Assembly: GCF_019578655.1 (NCBI RefSeq)
Contig: NC_063265.1
Location: 7,660,501 to 7,724,500, forward strand
Direction of reading: 5' to 3'
From: Ricinus communis
Lineage: Eukaryota; Streptophyta; Magnoliopsida; Malpighiales; Euphorbiaceae
DNA: 64,000 nucleotides
Shown here: piece by piece, positions 51,112 through 64,000 of the stretch
Numbering within the stretch: position 1 is the first letter of the stretch
Layout of the letters: each line of letters begins with the position of its first letter
Program-made: the position numbers and the translations under genes
Notes under the pieces: generated by a model
Database searches by the model: none
Seen by the model: only the letters and a program-made list of their open reading frames with translations
What the model was told of the DNA's origin: nothing

Positions 51112-53156
51112 TTATGGGGTTTGAGTATTTGATCCTTTGTACTCTTCTGATGATGGGTGGTTCAAGGAATCAGGCACTCGTATTTCTTCAATCATCCTAA
51201 CCACTTCATCCATAGTAGGTCTCATATCAGGCACCCTTGCCACACAGGCCATTGCTATTTGTAGCATCTGCACCATCTCTTCTTCAATATTCTGGTATTT
51301 CAATAGCTCTAGATCAAACACCTCAGCAGTCCATTCCTCTCGAACAACAGACTGTACCCACCTTGGAAGATCAACCACATCATCTTGCCCCGTAGATTGT
51401 ACTGGTGCTTTTCCTGTCAGCATCTCAAGGAGGAGAACCCCAAAACTGTAGACATCAGATTTTTGAGTAGGTTTTCGAGTTTCGATCACCTCAGGAGCTC
51501 GGTAGCCTGCAGTTCTAGATGGCACTGCTGGGTAACTCATTATAGGAGTTAAACCAAAATCTGAAACACTGCCACAGAGGTCTTGAGTGATGAGTACATT
51601 GGAGGACTTAATATTCGCATGAATGAATCTCCCTCCAGCAGCAGAATGAATATGGGCAATCCCTCTTGCTGTTTCAAGGCAAATCTTTACTCTTGATTCC
51701 CAGTCTAAGGGATTTTGGCCAAAAGCACCACTTCCTGCAGTCATTTCACAATGTAAAGAGAAACCTATTTATAACAGGAAACAAAACCTATTTGTGTCCA
51801 GTAACTACCTAAGCTAGTAAGAGAAGAACAGCTTATGAAATGAAAATAATAGAAACAAGATGACTGAATTAGCATACCATGCAATAATGTGAAAAAGCTT
51901 CCAGCTGATACATAGTCATAAACCAGGAGTTTCTCATCCTTGGAGTAGTAATAAGCACGGAGAGGAACGACATTTGGGTGCTGGGCAACTCTTCCCACAG
52001 CCTCCATTTGCTGCTCAAACTCTTTTTTCCCTGCCACCACATCTTTTAATCTCTTGACAACTACTATTGTTCCCTCCTCCAAGATTGCCTTATAGGTTGT
52101 TCCATAACTTCCTTTCCCTAGAACTTCAGCTGAAGCTCTCAATAAATCTTCGAGATCAAAACTGTAAGAACTACCATCAAAAAACACTAACTTGTTTTTC
52201 TCAGCGTCTTGCACTCCACTCCCAAAGTCTTCCTTAGGCTTCTCATTCCTTCCACCCTTTCCTTTCACTGCACCATTATGATTATCTTTTGTCTTCAAAC
52301 AACATATCACTGTCATCAGAAGCAAAACTAATGGCACCACAGAGCCTCCAATTGCAATGGCAACAATAGACCCCGTTCCTAGTTTCTTCTTGGAACCAAC
52401 TTTTGGTTTTGGTTTTTGAGGGTTGAGTGAAGAGGGTGGCAAGAAAGCAGGAGCTGGAGAAGGGGTGGGTGTAAATATTGAACACTGATTTAGTGGTGGT
52501 CCACATAACATACTGTTGCCCTCAAAGGAAGAGGTAGGGAACTTTTGGAGGGCAGGTGGAATTGAACCGTTCAAGTGATTGTAGCTCAAATTTAATTGCT
52601 GGAGCCCTGAGGAATTGAACTCAGGGATGAATCCAGTGAGCAAGTTGTTTTGGAGGTTCAAACTAGTAAGATTTGTCAAGTTCTGTATTGTGGCAGGAAT
52701 ATTGCCTGAAAAGAAGTTGAAGGAGAGGTCAAGTGAGTTGAGCTGAGGAGAAAGTGATGAAGGAATAGTTCCTGAAAAGTTATTATGTTGAAGGAATACA
52801 TATTGAAGGGAAGGAAGAGAGAGCATGTCTGATGGAAGATCTCCATTAAGGCGGTTGGAGCGAAGACTGAGGGTCATGAGGCCATCCAACTTCCCAAGTG
52901 TATTGGCTGGAATGTGACCATATAGTCCAACACCCGGAAGGCGAACAGCAAGTACATGGGAGCCATTGCAAGTGATACCAATCCAAGAAGTGCATACTGA
53001 AGTAGTAGAACTCCAATTAAGTTTCTGGCTATGAGGAACCGCAGCAACAAAGTTAAGAAGGGCTTGTTTGTCAGAATATAGGTTAGCAATGGTTTGAGGA
53101 GGATAATACAGAAGTAAAGGAAAGATTAATGCCAGAAGAAACGACAGTATCTTCAT
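51112..53156 (-). CDS. LRR receptor-like pseudokinase (At3g08680/At5g58300 type, LRR III)
   Basis: Two coding exons, 53156-51878 and 51734-51112, give 633 aa. A signal peptide (1-24) and an LRR N-cap with WIGITC are followed by about five LRRs (residues 66-200), a Pro-rich stalk (229-252), a TM helix (about 263-287), and a kinase-like domain with [11 protein letters not shown] and the VVVKRL lysine (K368). The catalytic loop is H465-A-N467 in place of HRD, so the catalytic Asp is replaced, while DFG (485-487) is kept. This is the pattern of the probable inactive receptor kinases of LRR subfamily III. Such proteins signal as co-receptors or scaffolds at the plasma membrane. The intron splits Gly427, as expected for this subfamily. 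Confidence 0.93.
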
Positions 53157-55300
53157 AGAGTATGTTGGTGAAATGTCTTGGAGTGATTGCAGTGCCTAAT
53201 TTCAGCAACCTCTCTCCTTTTCCTGGCAAATTAACAAAATAAAAATAAAAAGGTTCTAAAATATTAGTTTTGATAATCGTCCTATTTGTCAGCCATTTTA
53301 ACTAATCACAGGCATGACATGAAAAGGTTCAGAAACACACACATAACTACTTGAGCAAATAACAATACCTCTATCAACAAAATGCTAAATCTAAAACCAC
53401 TTCTTTCACGTTGAAAAAAATTCTTGCTTTCCAGTATCAAAAATGACAGGATTAAGTTCTAGACACTGGCTAATCATCGATAATTTTTAATTAAGCATCC
53501 AAAGCTCCCGGTTATCAACCAAAGAAATTAATAACTCCTAAAACCTTCTCAAATGTACTAACTCCTATCAAAGATCAACAAGTATCTGCTCCCTGCCCTA
53601 TGAAAGACAGAAAGGAAGAACGACAAATAACTGCAACTCTTCAAAGTGAACTTTGCACAGTAAATCATAAAATCCATCAGTCTCAATTTTCCAATTCTTC
53701 CTATCATTAAGTAAAGAATTGCCTCATATTTAGGTCTTCATTTTTTCTTTTTCTTTGGGGGGTGAGTGGCAAATAACAGTCTTTATTTCAATAACTTATA
53801 GCAATATGGTATTAATTTGATCTTACTGAAGCAGCGTTTTCCTTTAATCTTCACATACAAAATTGACATTGCTAGAGCAATATTTTTGCTTCCACGCCTC
53901 ACTATTCCTATTTGGTATCCCTAAACAGTACTGAAATTAATCAATCTTATCTTCAGGATACACAAGAAGGAATATAAACAGCAAAAGGACATGCTTTTTT
54001 GTGTTAAATTAATAAAGGCAAAGAAAATTTACTAAAGCAAGTAATGACAAATCCCTTCTAGCTTTTCTAATCTTTCCTTTCGATTGCGTAAAGATAGTTG
54101 ATAACCTCCACATGTGATGAATTTTCTTTTCCTTACGAACTTTAAAAGGAAATTCAATAATATTAGGAAAGGTAACTGTTGAGATTAAAAACAACAAACT
54201 TCAGTTTGGAAAACAGTGGCTTGGACATTTTTTCTAATGCAAGCACAAACTTGTGCTTAATTTTCACAATATCTTCACATTCTTTTATATCACAAAACTC
54301 ATTCCTAATTCTAAACAGAACACTACTAACTCCACATGAACTGAGTTTTTTTTCTTTTTAACTACAGTATCTAAGGTATTGGGCCAAAATCCCTTACCTG
54401 TAAACACTTCCAAAAGCAATTTCATCCACTTAAAATTAAAAATCAAAATGCAACACAAGACAAATTGTTTTACTATAGTATACGCTAAATTAAGCAAAGC
54501 TTATAAGTTATAACCAATAATACAAAACTTTCCAGCCTCTCATTTCCCTGAAACTTCCTCGACAGAAAGAATTGGAATTCAAGAAACTATAAAAACACAA
54601 AGAAACGCAAAAAATAATCCACATTAATGAATCTTGCAATTACCTCGCACCAGTACTAACACGCAAAAATATTATATAAAGAATGAGTTGAAAGCTGGTA
54701 CCTTTAAGTCAATCAGGACATACCCATTAGAGAGGGAAGTGACCTGAACTGGAAGCTATAGTTAAAAACGAGCAAGAAAAGAGTAAAAGAAGATTAAATT
54801 TAAGGACGAGAAGAGAGGGCATTTCTTCAAGAACACGCACACAAAAGAAAAGAACCCAAGAAGCAGAAAAAAGGAAAGAAAAAAAAAAAGACTAATAAAG
54901 AGTAAAGTAGTTGATTCTGTAGTTGTTGTAGTTGCAGCTGTTCAAGATTCCAAGAGAAAAAAATAAGAGAGTTTCTATTTCTAACGTTCGACCGTACTAA
55001 AGAAGTTGAATCTTCTCCGTCAAGCAAACGCAGTGGGTACACGCAGATCTCGATATGGGTTTGATTGACTGTATTTGTCTATATTTATATTCTTTGTTAT
55101 ATATGTTCTGGTTCTTGTTCTCGGTTTAGAGTTCAGTGGTACATGAAGAGTAAAAAAGGACTCGAGTGCAGTTTTTAAGTTTCGGTTAGTTCATGAGATC
55201 AGTCAGCAGAGAGAGAGAGATTAAGAGATAAATAGAAAATTAAGGAAATGATAAAGAGAGATTAGTTGAGAAAATTTGGGATTATGTGCTTGTTTTTCTG
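53157..55300 (-). other. Leader exons, 5'UTR introns and promoter of the LRR pseudokinase
   Basis: On the minus strand an acceptor tttgccag lies about 70 bases before the ATG (near 53226). Donors are visible at gcgag|gtaatt (54653) and ttaaag|gtacca (54701). These suggest a leader intron of about 1.4 kb with alternative donors. The transcription start probably lies around 55,000-55,250, where CT/AG-rich sequence occurs. Exact borders are inferred. Confidence 0.4.
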
Positions 55301-58300
55301 GGCTTATTTAACTGTTGTGAGTTTGAAAGTGGGACCATTTAATCATTTCTCCTCTGTCCTATGCATTTGGTGTGTAAATCTCACTTGACATGTCAGCATA
55401 TATGTTTGTGAAAACAAACAAAAATAATAATTATTTGATGAAAATAAAGTTCATATAACAATATTTTATATTTCCCCATCAATGCTTTTTATATTATCTA
55501 ATAAAAAAATAAAAATTACTATATATAAGTGTTGACAGATAAGTTTTTTAACATATTTGACAGGTAAAATTCTTTTTTTATGTGTATTTTAATTTTAATG
55601 CATGAAATTTAAATAATATTATAATTATAAAAAAATATCATTTATTTAAATATTATATTAATTAACAAATTAATTTTCTAATTATGTAATAATTTTTAAT
55701 TTTAAAAGAGAAATCAAGACGTATAACATTTTTTTATTATTGTTGACATTTTATGTGTATTTATTAACATATTGAAAACTCAAAAACTCAGTTCATGATA
55801 TATTTTTTTTTACAAATTTTAAAGACAACAAATGACCTAATAAGAAATTATTTTTCTTAATGAGATTGCTAACTTATCATGCAAATGCTCTATTATATGT
55901 AAGAGAGGAGAGTTGTATATAATTGGACTGATTAGGGCATGCAAAATGCCTTCATTTTGTCTAATCAAATATTGTATATAAAGAAGAAAGAAGAAAAGAA
56001 AAGAATGGAGGGGCAAACATATTAGGCCCTACAGAAGAGAAATATAGAGCAGAAAGTTTTCCAACAAACTGATTCCCATTATAGTAGTAATTAGTGGGTC
56101 ATCTTTCCATTTGTAAATTTTATATCACTTCTCATCATCACCAACTAAATTAATGTCATTTTTCCTTTTTCCTTTTTCCTTTTTCCTAAAGTCTCTGAAA
56201 TTTAGCATACATGCATGCAAATCATCATTGTTTGTGAAATATGTATATGTCATTTGAAGGTAAAATATATGAATATATGGACATTCCATTCTGTGCCAAC
56301 TCAGGCTGAAGAATTTTTATCAATACCTACTGCTAAAGAAATTGAAATTGATAATTCTTTTTTACAAGTTTTATTATACCATTTATATATATGATTGATG
56401 AATCATCTGCCAATATATATCTCTATTTGGAAAGTTATAATTTATATATAAATTAATTTCTAAAACTTAATTTTTACACATAGAATTTTTATTTAGATAT
56501 ATGTATTTATTTTTAATATACGTGATTCAAATTTATATATAATTTTATAATTTTTTTATTAATAAATTATATTCTTAATTAAATATTAACTTTAATTCTA
56601 AGAAATAGCATATTAATTATATTTTAATATTATATTAACTAAAGAATAATTTTCTAATAAGTTAATAATATTAATTTTAAAATTCTAAAAGAACCGAGAA
56701 AAACATCTAAAAATAGTTAATTTACTATTATTTTTTCAAATATCATAAATTAAATATTAAAATTTTTTATTAACTTGCATTTATCAATTTAGTTTTGTAA
56801 TCAAAATAATAATAATAATAACCGTACAACGCACGGATAAACTATTAATATAAATAAATTAATAGAATATGAAGATGGATAGTTGATGCTTTGGTTAGAC
56901 ATTTAGAAAATAAGTAGAAAAATATACTAAAGAAAAACATGTTAAATATTAGATATCAATTTTTTGTCCAACTCTAAATATAGTATGGATTAGGTTTGTT
57001 CCTTGATGCTTGGAAATTCTTATCCAAGTGTGATTTATGTGATGATCCGGTAATAATTTAAGTTGTTTGAACTTTCTGTCCTGTTTGGATTATAATTCTT
57101 AAATTATATATTTTTATATGTAGTTATCAATAATTATCAAAGCAAGCTCATGAAATCATTTTTAATACACAGGACCTTTACAGGTGGTAAAACACTATTT
57201 AAAAAATTTTAATACAGTTGTATAACTCAAACTTTTAATAAAATTAAAAGAAACCTTTACAATTATCTACACACCATTGGATTAAATTTTAAATTTTAGT
57301 GTAATACATATAAAAGTATTTTTTAAGTTTACTTTTCAACTTGGATAAAAACAACAAATCAAAAGTAAAAAGATAAATATTTTCTTAATTCATGTGAAAA
57401 TTATTAGCACTAAGTAATATAAAATATATTATAAGAAACTTTGTTCGAGCCATTTTATACACATATAACATGCTTTAATTGGAATAAAAATGTCTATTGT
57501 AGCAAAACTATCCTTAAATTGAATAATAATTCGATATGGTTCCAGCTAACTCTACCAAAAAAATTTCAATAGTTTCTATGTTTCTTAATTTCATCAAATA
57601 AATAGAGGGTTTTATGAAATAGATATAAGCTACCATTTGACTATTTAATTTATTCAAATAGATTAGTGTTAGTGGATTAAGTTTAATTGCTCAGTTGACA
57701 TTCTATAATTAATTCAACTTATTGGTTTTTAAAAAAAAAAATAAAAATAAAAAATTGAGTGGGAGATGCTTATGCTAGGCAAAGTGGTTGAACCACTTTT
57801 AAAAAGTCCATTTTAATATTAATGTCAAAACCATCTCAACCGACTAAAATTATTTTAAAACATAAAGACCCTTTTAGACTTTTAATAAACTTAGGCTGAT
57901 ATGCCCCCGCTTTAATTGCAATTGGATCCTCCTTTTATTTCGTATTTTAAATGAATTAGTAATCTATTAACCAAATATTTAACTAGTAAAAATAATTTTT
58001 TAAATTTATTTTATTAGGACTCAATAGAGTCACGTATCTAAAATTATTCTGATTTAGAATATATATATCTTATTTTTAGAATTAATTTTTTAGTATATAT
58101 TTATCGGAAATAACTTTCTATTAAACTTTCCTATAAACATTTTAGCCAAATGTGAATTCAGTTCATCATGAAATAAGCAAAAGATTTTCTTTAATGGTTG
58201 CAAAAACCTTTTTTTTTTCTGTGAGAATTTCAAGTGCTGGGACTCGTAATTTTCAAGTTTTAGGATTTAAATTTTATTATTTTTAATAGAGAAATTTTAA

Positions 58301-59400
58301 ATTTTTCAAATTTTTATTATTCTTTTCATATTAGAATTATATAGAAACTTCATAATACATTAAATGGTTTATATATTTTAATATTATAAAATATGCTATA
58401 TGAATTTAGCTTTTAATTATTATATTTTATTTTTAAAAAATAAAAATTTATAGTAAAACTACAATTAAAATAAAAATTAAAAATTTTCATATAAAAACGA
58501 AAAATAATTTTTTTAAAACAAGAATATTTTATTATTAGAAAAGATTAATCAACTAAAAATTTTAATTTGAATATATAATTTTAAATTTATTTTTTACATT
58601 TAAAATAAAATTATATGCATATTTATGGTCATGAACTTTGACCATTTAGTGAGTTTAACTCTCTAACTTTCAATTTAACCTACAATACTTAAACTTATTT
58701 CTTTAATATTTTAACATTTTTTAATATATACCTTCGTTCAATACGTCCATATATATTATATAAAAAGTGTTAAAATATTATTAAAAAATAAGTTTAAGTA
58801 TATATTAAATCAAATTAAAAGTTAAAGCTATTTAAATATTAGAAAAAGTAAGTTTAAGGTGTCTGTTAAATTAAATTAAAAATTAAAGTGTTAAATTGAC
58901 TAATCTATACAAATTAGAGATATAAACATCTATATAGCCTTAAAATAATATTTATAAAATCAAAAATTAATAAAATTTTAGAAATTATATTTTTCATACA
59001 CCTGAATTTATCTTTTCCAAATTTAAATCTTTATGAATTTAAATTTCAATCCATAATTATTTAAAGAATAATATTTTTTTTTTGAAATTTTCATAACTTT
59101 TTATTCCATTATTATTTTCCCATTAAGAAAAGGGCAGATTTCATATGTACTTTACTTTTATATGTAATTTTTAAGAGAATAATTTTTTTTCACTTTTATA
59201 TAAAATTTATAAAACATATTCAATTGCAAAGTAAATTTGAAACAAAAAGAAATATTTTTATTTAAAAATTAGTGTCTTATATAAGAAAATATAAAAATAT
59301 ATATTTCTAAAGTCTAGTCATAATGTAGAAAATATAAATTTTTTTTTTTTTTTTATCTTAAAAAATAAAATTTTATACTCTATTTTCATTTAAAATTTCT
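55301..59400. other. AT-rich intergenic region
   Basis: No gene is supported. The stretch contains degenerate AT repeats, a small hairpin ccgtacaacgcacgg at about 56822-56836, and a Mutator-like MITE relative near 58.6-58.9 kb. Confidence 0.5.
58610..58945. mobile_element. Decayed relative of the MITE at 61744-62063
   Basis: It has the same order of phrases: atgcatattta near the left end, aactttcaatttaacctac, cgttcaatacgtccatatata, then aggtgtctgttaa and aattaaagtgttaaattgac. The right end is agcc at about 58945, so its reverse complement starts GGCT. Target duplication is not clear. Confidence 0.55.
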
Positions 59401-61240
59401 TTAGAAAACTGACCTAGTTTTCTGCATGCAAACATCCTTGATGTTTGAGATTATTTAACCCTAACCCAACTGACAAGTCAAGTCAATTAAGGATCTCACA
59501 TGGAAAAGCCATCGAAGCTTGGATGATGAACAATCAAGAGAGGGAAACAGTAACCGTAATCAAAGGAGGCCGGGATGGAGGATACAGCCATGTGGCCATA
59601 GTAGGGAAGGGGATTGATTGCTGGACCTTCTGCTAATTAGAGGAGAAATAGATGATATTTTCAGGCTGTGAATATCATCAGCTTTCCATGTCTTCAATGG
59701 GGGTCTATTGTCTTCAGTTTGAGAAGGCAGCAGATGTGGGATTCGTATGCTCATTTGCGGAGGCAACAAACAGGAAAAATTAAAGATGGTGATGATGATG
59801 GCGCATGTATTTCATCACTGCCAATGCCAACCACTCGTTTCAAAGAAATTCAAATTACAGGATTCCAGCAATCTCTCATACTTTATTAGACTCGCAGCCT
59901 TTTTATTGTAAGGGCTTTAAGCCCGTTTATTTAAGGCAATTTTTTTTATAAAATATACTAAAATTAATATAAAAAAATATTATTTTACTGTAATTTTTTT
60001 TAATATATGTTTTTTTAAAATATTTTAAAGTTACATTATGGTTGTTTTCAGTTTTTTCTAGTTATTTTTTAATTATTTTCAATTGTTTTTCAATTAATTT
60101 TTATTATTTTTTAATTTTTTTCAATTATTTTATCTAAAAATAATTAAAAACCATATTTCTTGATATTTTAGTTTTTTTATTTTTTATTTTTTATGTATCA
60201 TTGTTTTCTCCTTATCTGGTATGCGGTATGCATGCTTAATCAGCTGGTATAGGTTATATTTATGCTTGGGAATTCAAAATGAAAAGTTTTTTGGTTTAGG
60301 TTGACAATATATAAATATATGCAGTACATAAGTCATTAAGTATTTTGATTTTTCTTTTAGAAAAATAATATATTAGAACAATACATAAAAATAAAGAAAA
60401 ATACTTTTAAGAAAAAAAAAAAAGAGCCATGTAATTTATTAATTAATAAATATAAAATTTGACATCAGAATTATGTCTATATATAAAAATGTCAAAAAAA
60501 TTATTTTCTATATTGAAAACAGTACACATCAAAAGATTTTAATGTCTGATTATTCATTGATCCATTTAAAAATTATAATAAGTTATAACATATTTAATAA
60601 AACTCATGATTTTAATAAAATAAATATTTCTATAAAATATTAGGAATAAAATATTTAATTTTATATTAAAAAATTAAACTATAAGTAGTTTAAATTTCTC
60701 AAGCTCGCATGGGTCATTTGTTCTAGAATTATTCTCTTTAGCTCATATAATTGAACCTAGAGCATTAATTCTCCCACAAACATGATAAATTTACAAGTGA
60801 AGAAGGATTATAATTAAATCCCAAGTCAATGTACAAGCAATTATCTAATAGAATTAGAATGCATGTCTCTAATGGAGCTCAGTGCAAAGTTGGAGCCTCC
60901 ACTTGCAATTTAACTGGAAGAGATGTGGCTACACACTTGGATACTTTGTCATTGCTCCTATAACTCATTCAATCATATCCATGCTATGACTTTCAGTATC
61001 TACACATTTTAGAGGACACACAATGGCATATACAAGAAAGGCCAACAGTGAAATCATTGATTTCATTGCAGAACAAACACGCTGCCTCTTCACCTTATCA
61101 GTTCTTAGTGATAAAACCAGTTGATATATTTCATTCTTTGCGAGTAAACAAATAATTGGAGAGGATTAAAAAATAAATTTATGATAAAAAATAAAAATCA
61201 GATATCTTCACAAAAAATAAATAAATCCACTTCTCAGATG
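59401..61240. other. Intergenic region with a higher-complexity island
   Basis: The stretch 59430-59920 has balanced base composition and short open frames on both strands (for example plus-strand GKAIEAWMMNNQERETVT) but resembles nothing I recognise. The rest is AT-rich. From about 60,850 it is presumably the 3' region of the next gene. Confidence 0.4.
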
Positions 61241-63850
61241 TTATAAGGAGGTGAATGGTTCAGGCAGCTCAAATCCATTGTCAAAGATTGACCCTTGATC
61301 AGATTTATCATCAATGCTGTGCAACCAGTTCGTGTTCTTTAGATCCTCCTTAAGTAATAATGCATCATAACGGGAGCTTTCATAGATGTCGACTTCACTC
61401 AATTTTGCAGAGTATCGTCCATCATTTACTTCACTTCCATATTCTACAGGCCTGCTCACATGGTGTCCATTCTCCAAAATACCTCCATTGTTGTTGGATT
61501 CTGGAGCATTCATAGGACGGACGGATTGAGCTTTGGTAGCAGTTCGAATGCTCTGAGGGAAAAGAGTGGTGCTTGAAAGTGCCCGAGTGCTTCCATTGCC
61601 AGTTCTTATGTCCTACGTCAGAAGTTTATATATTGTTATAAGTGCTCAAAGAAACGAGGCAAAAAGGAAACTACATGCTTTGCTCAGATGGTGTCTAACT
61701 AACATGATAAGTTCTCAACTCCAATTTGTGTTATAACAGAATAGGCAGAATGCATATTTACATACTTGAATCATTTAATCAATTTAACACCTTTTACTTA
61801 ACAAACATTTGGACTCTATTTTTATAACCTCTTAGACATCTTTAACTTTCGTTTTAACCTAACATATACCTAAGCTCTGTTTTTAAGTAACACTTAAACA
61901 TTTATGCGCAATATATATGGACGTTTTGAGTGAAACTACATGTCAAGATATATTTCAATATCATGAAAAATAATAAATTGAGGTGTCTGTCACGTCACAT
62001 GAAAGTTAAAGTACTAAAGTGAACAAATACCTGAAGTTCAAGTGCTCAAATATGCATTTAGCCAACAAAGTATGATAGAAATTATTCAGTGCGTGATAGC
62101 ATTCTCATTATATTAGGAACCAATGCAAGCAATCACATGTTCAACCTCTCATTCATAATAAGTGAGCTAATTCTTCCCAAGTCACATCCTAGAGAGTTAC
62201 AGTTAGATAGGGCAAAAGTAAAGGGAAGTTGAATGAAAAACCCAGGAGATAAATACATTTAAAGATAATAATGCTAAAATCAATTGCAGTCAATTTCTAA
62301 GCATTTCCATTTTTCTTCTTCTTTAGGCATATGATTATGACAATATTGATGGTTGTATCACCGTTAGATGCAGAAAAGCTGCCAACTCTAAACTAGTTTG
62401 ATTATAAGCTCATATCACTTTTTTGCATTTGGGCTAGTGACTAACAAGTTCTGAACTCAAAAAAAAAAAAAAAAAAAAAATCCCATTGGTTGTCGAAACC
62501 ATGAATAAAAGACATAGTAAATTCATAACTTTTGACACCCCAAATTGCAGATAAATATATGCTGCAACCTAAAGATAGTAAATAGCATGATAGGAAGACT
62601 GTAGCATACCATATGCCTGATAGCCATATCCAGAGACTTCTTAGATATTGTCCTCCCAAACCCATTGTTGTCTGTGGTTGTTACTGATGACTTAACAGGT
62701 TTCCGCATCCCTGGATCTGACACATGTGAAACCTTTCGAGGCTCAGATATATCAGCAGCATGTCCATTAGAATGCGCACGACCCTTTCCAGGAGCCTCTG
62801 CAAGTCTTCCCCTTGATACAATGGGAGATGAATGTCGTCTTGGCACATTTGTTGCGCCCGTGGTTTCTGGGCTCCCCTTTATTGTTGTAGAAGCACCTGG
62901 CCTGGACCTACCAGCAGAAATTGGCCTGTCCGGCAAAGTCGTTCTAAGGTTTGGAGGTGTGTCAAGGGGAAAATCAGGAGGAACAACTGGCTGCTGTGAA
63001 GGTCGGATTCGAGGGCCTGGGGAACTTGGTCGTGATGCTGGTGCAGAAATGCGGCCATTTGATGGAACACGCCCAGCAGAAATAGAAGGACCTGATGCAG
63101 GCGATACAGAAGATACTGGATTACGTTGTGTAGGAGTAGATGGACGAGAATTTGATCGAGTAGAAGTTGAGTTTGAGTTTGCAGGTAATTGCGCCCTAGA
63201 GCTTGGTGTAGAAGGCCTTGAGCTTTGGGATTGCCGATTCTTGTCAACTAAAGAGCTGGTAGGGGCTGGGCGAACTCTAGATGGAGTTGAGGCTCGTGAT
63301 GCTGTTGGACGGGAAGATGGTGTGGAAGGCCGTGCTGTAGATGGAGACCTGGTAATTGGGGAGGATGGTCTGGTGTAAGATGAAACTGAAGCTGAGCTTG
63401 TATTTAGGATTGAAGAGGATCTATTTGATGAATAGGTACTATATTGTGAATTTGAGATAGAAGAGCGAGTCACTGAACTGCTTCTAGTTGGTCTTGAAGA
63501 ATGTTGGCTCTCTGATTGTGAAACAGAAAGCTGAAACAGAGACAAATATGAGAGATTAATCACTCATAATTTGAACTTCAAAAAGTTGAATACATAATGC
63601 TGAATCATTAGGAATAGAATTTCCAGAGAAACTCTCTTATTCATTCAGAAGAGTTAATTCAATCAAATTAAGCAAGAAACAATATAGAAATGGAATAGAA
63701 AATAAAGAAGGAAAGGTTATGCATACCCTTGAAGCTTTAGTAGTAGAAACTGATCTAGACAAGGAACGGCTTCTTGGCGCCACCAATGTAGGTTGTGAAT
63801 CGCTGCCGTCGGATGTTGGAAAAAGAGGAGTTCCAGGAGGAGTAAGAAGC
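61241..63850 (-). CDS. Basic proline/serine-rich protein (BPP-like), 5' part outside the window
   Basis: Three C-terminal exons are visible on the minus strand: 63850-63727, 63530-62610, 61612-61241, with the first base of 63850 completing a codon from an exon beyond the right edge. The product has an LLTPPGTPLFP motif, then about 300 residues of low-complexity Ser/Pro/Arg/Thr (SRPSTPSSR, RPSTPTQRN, ASRPSSPGPR), followed by a conserved segment GFGRTISKKSLDMAIRHMDI and an acidic tail ending FELPEPFTSL. It matches plant proline-rich proteins such as At2g40070/At3g09000, reported as microtubule-associated basic proline-rich proteins. The SxPxR repeats fit microtubule binding. The last intron carries a MITE and a 22-base poly(A). 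Confidence 0.8.
61744..62063. mobile_element. Mutator-like MITE (320 bp) in the last intron of the BPP-like gene
   Basis: The ends are GGCAGAATGCATATTTA on the left and, as reverse complement, GGCTAAATGCATATTTG on the right, giving an imperfect TIR. Flanks are AACAGAATA (61735-61743) and AACAAAGTA (62064-62072), a 9-bp target duplication with two changes. There is no coding frame. A diverged relative lies at about 58610-58945. Confidence 0.75.
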
Positions 63851-64000
63851 CTAAGGGCATGAACCAATTGTAAATAGGGGGGAAAGATAAATGAATACTA
63901 ATTTTACGTAAGCAAGAAGCCTAAATGACATAAATACAGTAACTTAGGGACTCGACAATCTTTTAAATCTACCATACACTAAATGCGAAAACTAGAGATG

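Noticed and set aside
62665..63378. Long plus-strand open frame of 237 codons opposite the BPP-like gene
   Set aside because: It is the antisense shadow of the Ser/Pro-rich exon; its length comes from the codon bias of that low-complexity exon.

Overview
This is an AT-rich plant nuclear window. It carries nine protein-coding loci with GT-AG introns (FER is intronless within its CDS), long 5'UTR introns, chloroplast-targeted and receptor-kinase genes, and intergenic DNA full of degenerate MITE-like repeats. The protein details suggest a rosid eudicot, plausibly Euphorbiaceae such as castor bean. That assignment is inference from remembered homologues, not a database match.

Layout from left to right: a PRC-barrel-like plastid protein (minus, 384-2209); AT-rich DNA; an S6 kinase (plus, 5482-8473) with a 66-codon uORF; the thylakoid kinase STN8 (plus, 9019-11364), whose first intron contains two intact tRNA-Lys(CTT) genes and a truncated third copy; an endo-beta-mannanase (minus, 13094-15333); the receptor kinase FERONIA (plus, 18551-21226) with a short spliced uORF and a duplicated W-box block upstream; an h-type thioredoxin of the TRX h9 type (minus, 23371-26157); about 8 kb of repeat-rich DNA with a roughly 0.9-kb direct repeat pair and a Mutator-type element with a perfect 9-bp target duplication; a ubiquitin-conjugating E2 (minus, 36301-38623) with a LINE relic in an intron; about 6 kb of AT-rich DNA; a coiled-coil protein gene made of serial 63-bp exons (plus, 45117-50324); an LRR receptor pseudokinase (minus, 51112-53156); about 6 kb of AT-rich DNA; and the 3' part of a basic proline/serine-rich protein gene (minus, 61241-63850) that runs off the right edge.

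The genes do not form one pathway. The gene order does look like an ancestral block. S6K, TRX h9, a class-UBC E2 and an LRR pseudokinase are close neighbours in Arabidopsis (At3g08680-At3g08730), and STN8 and MAN6 are adjacent at At5g01920-At5g01930. Here the two groups are interleaved, as expected if Arabidopsis fractionated a duplicated ancestral segment.

The least ordinary structures are the tRNA-Lys array inside the STN8 intron, the exon-per-three-heptads coiled-coil gene, the FER uORF that ends six bases before the main start, and a small family of GGCTAAAT-terminated Mutator-like MITEs.
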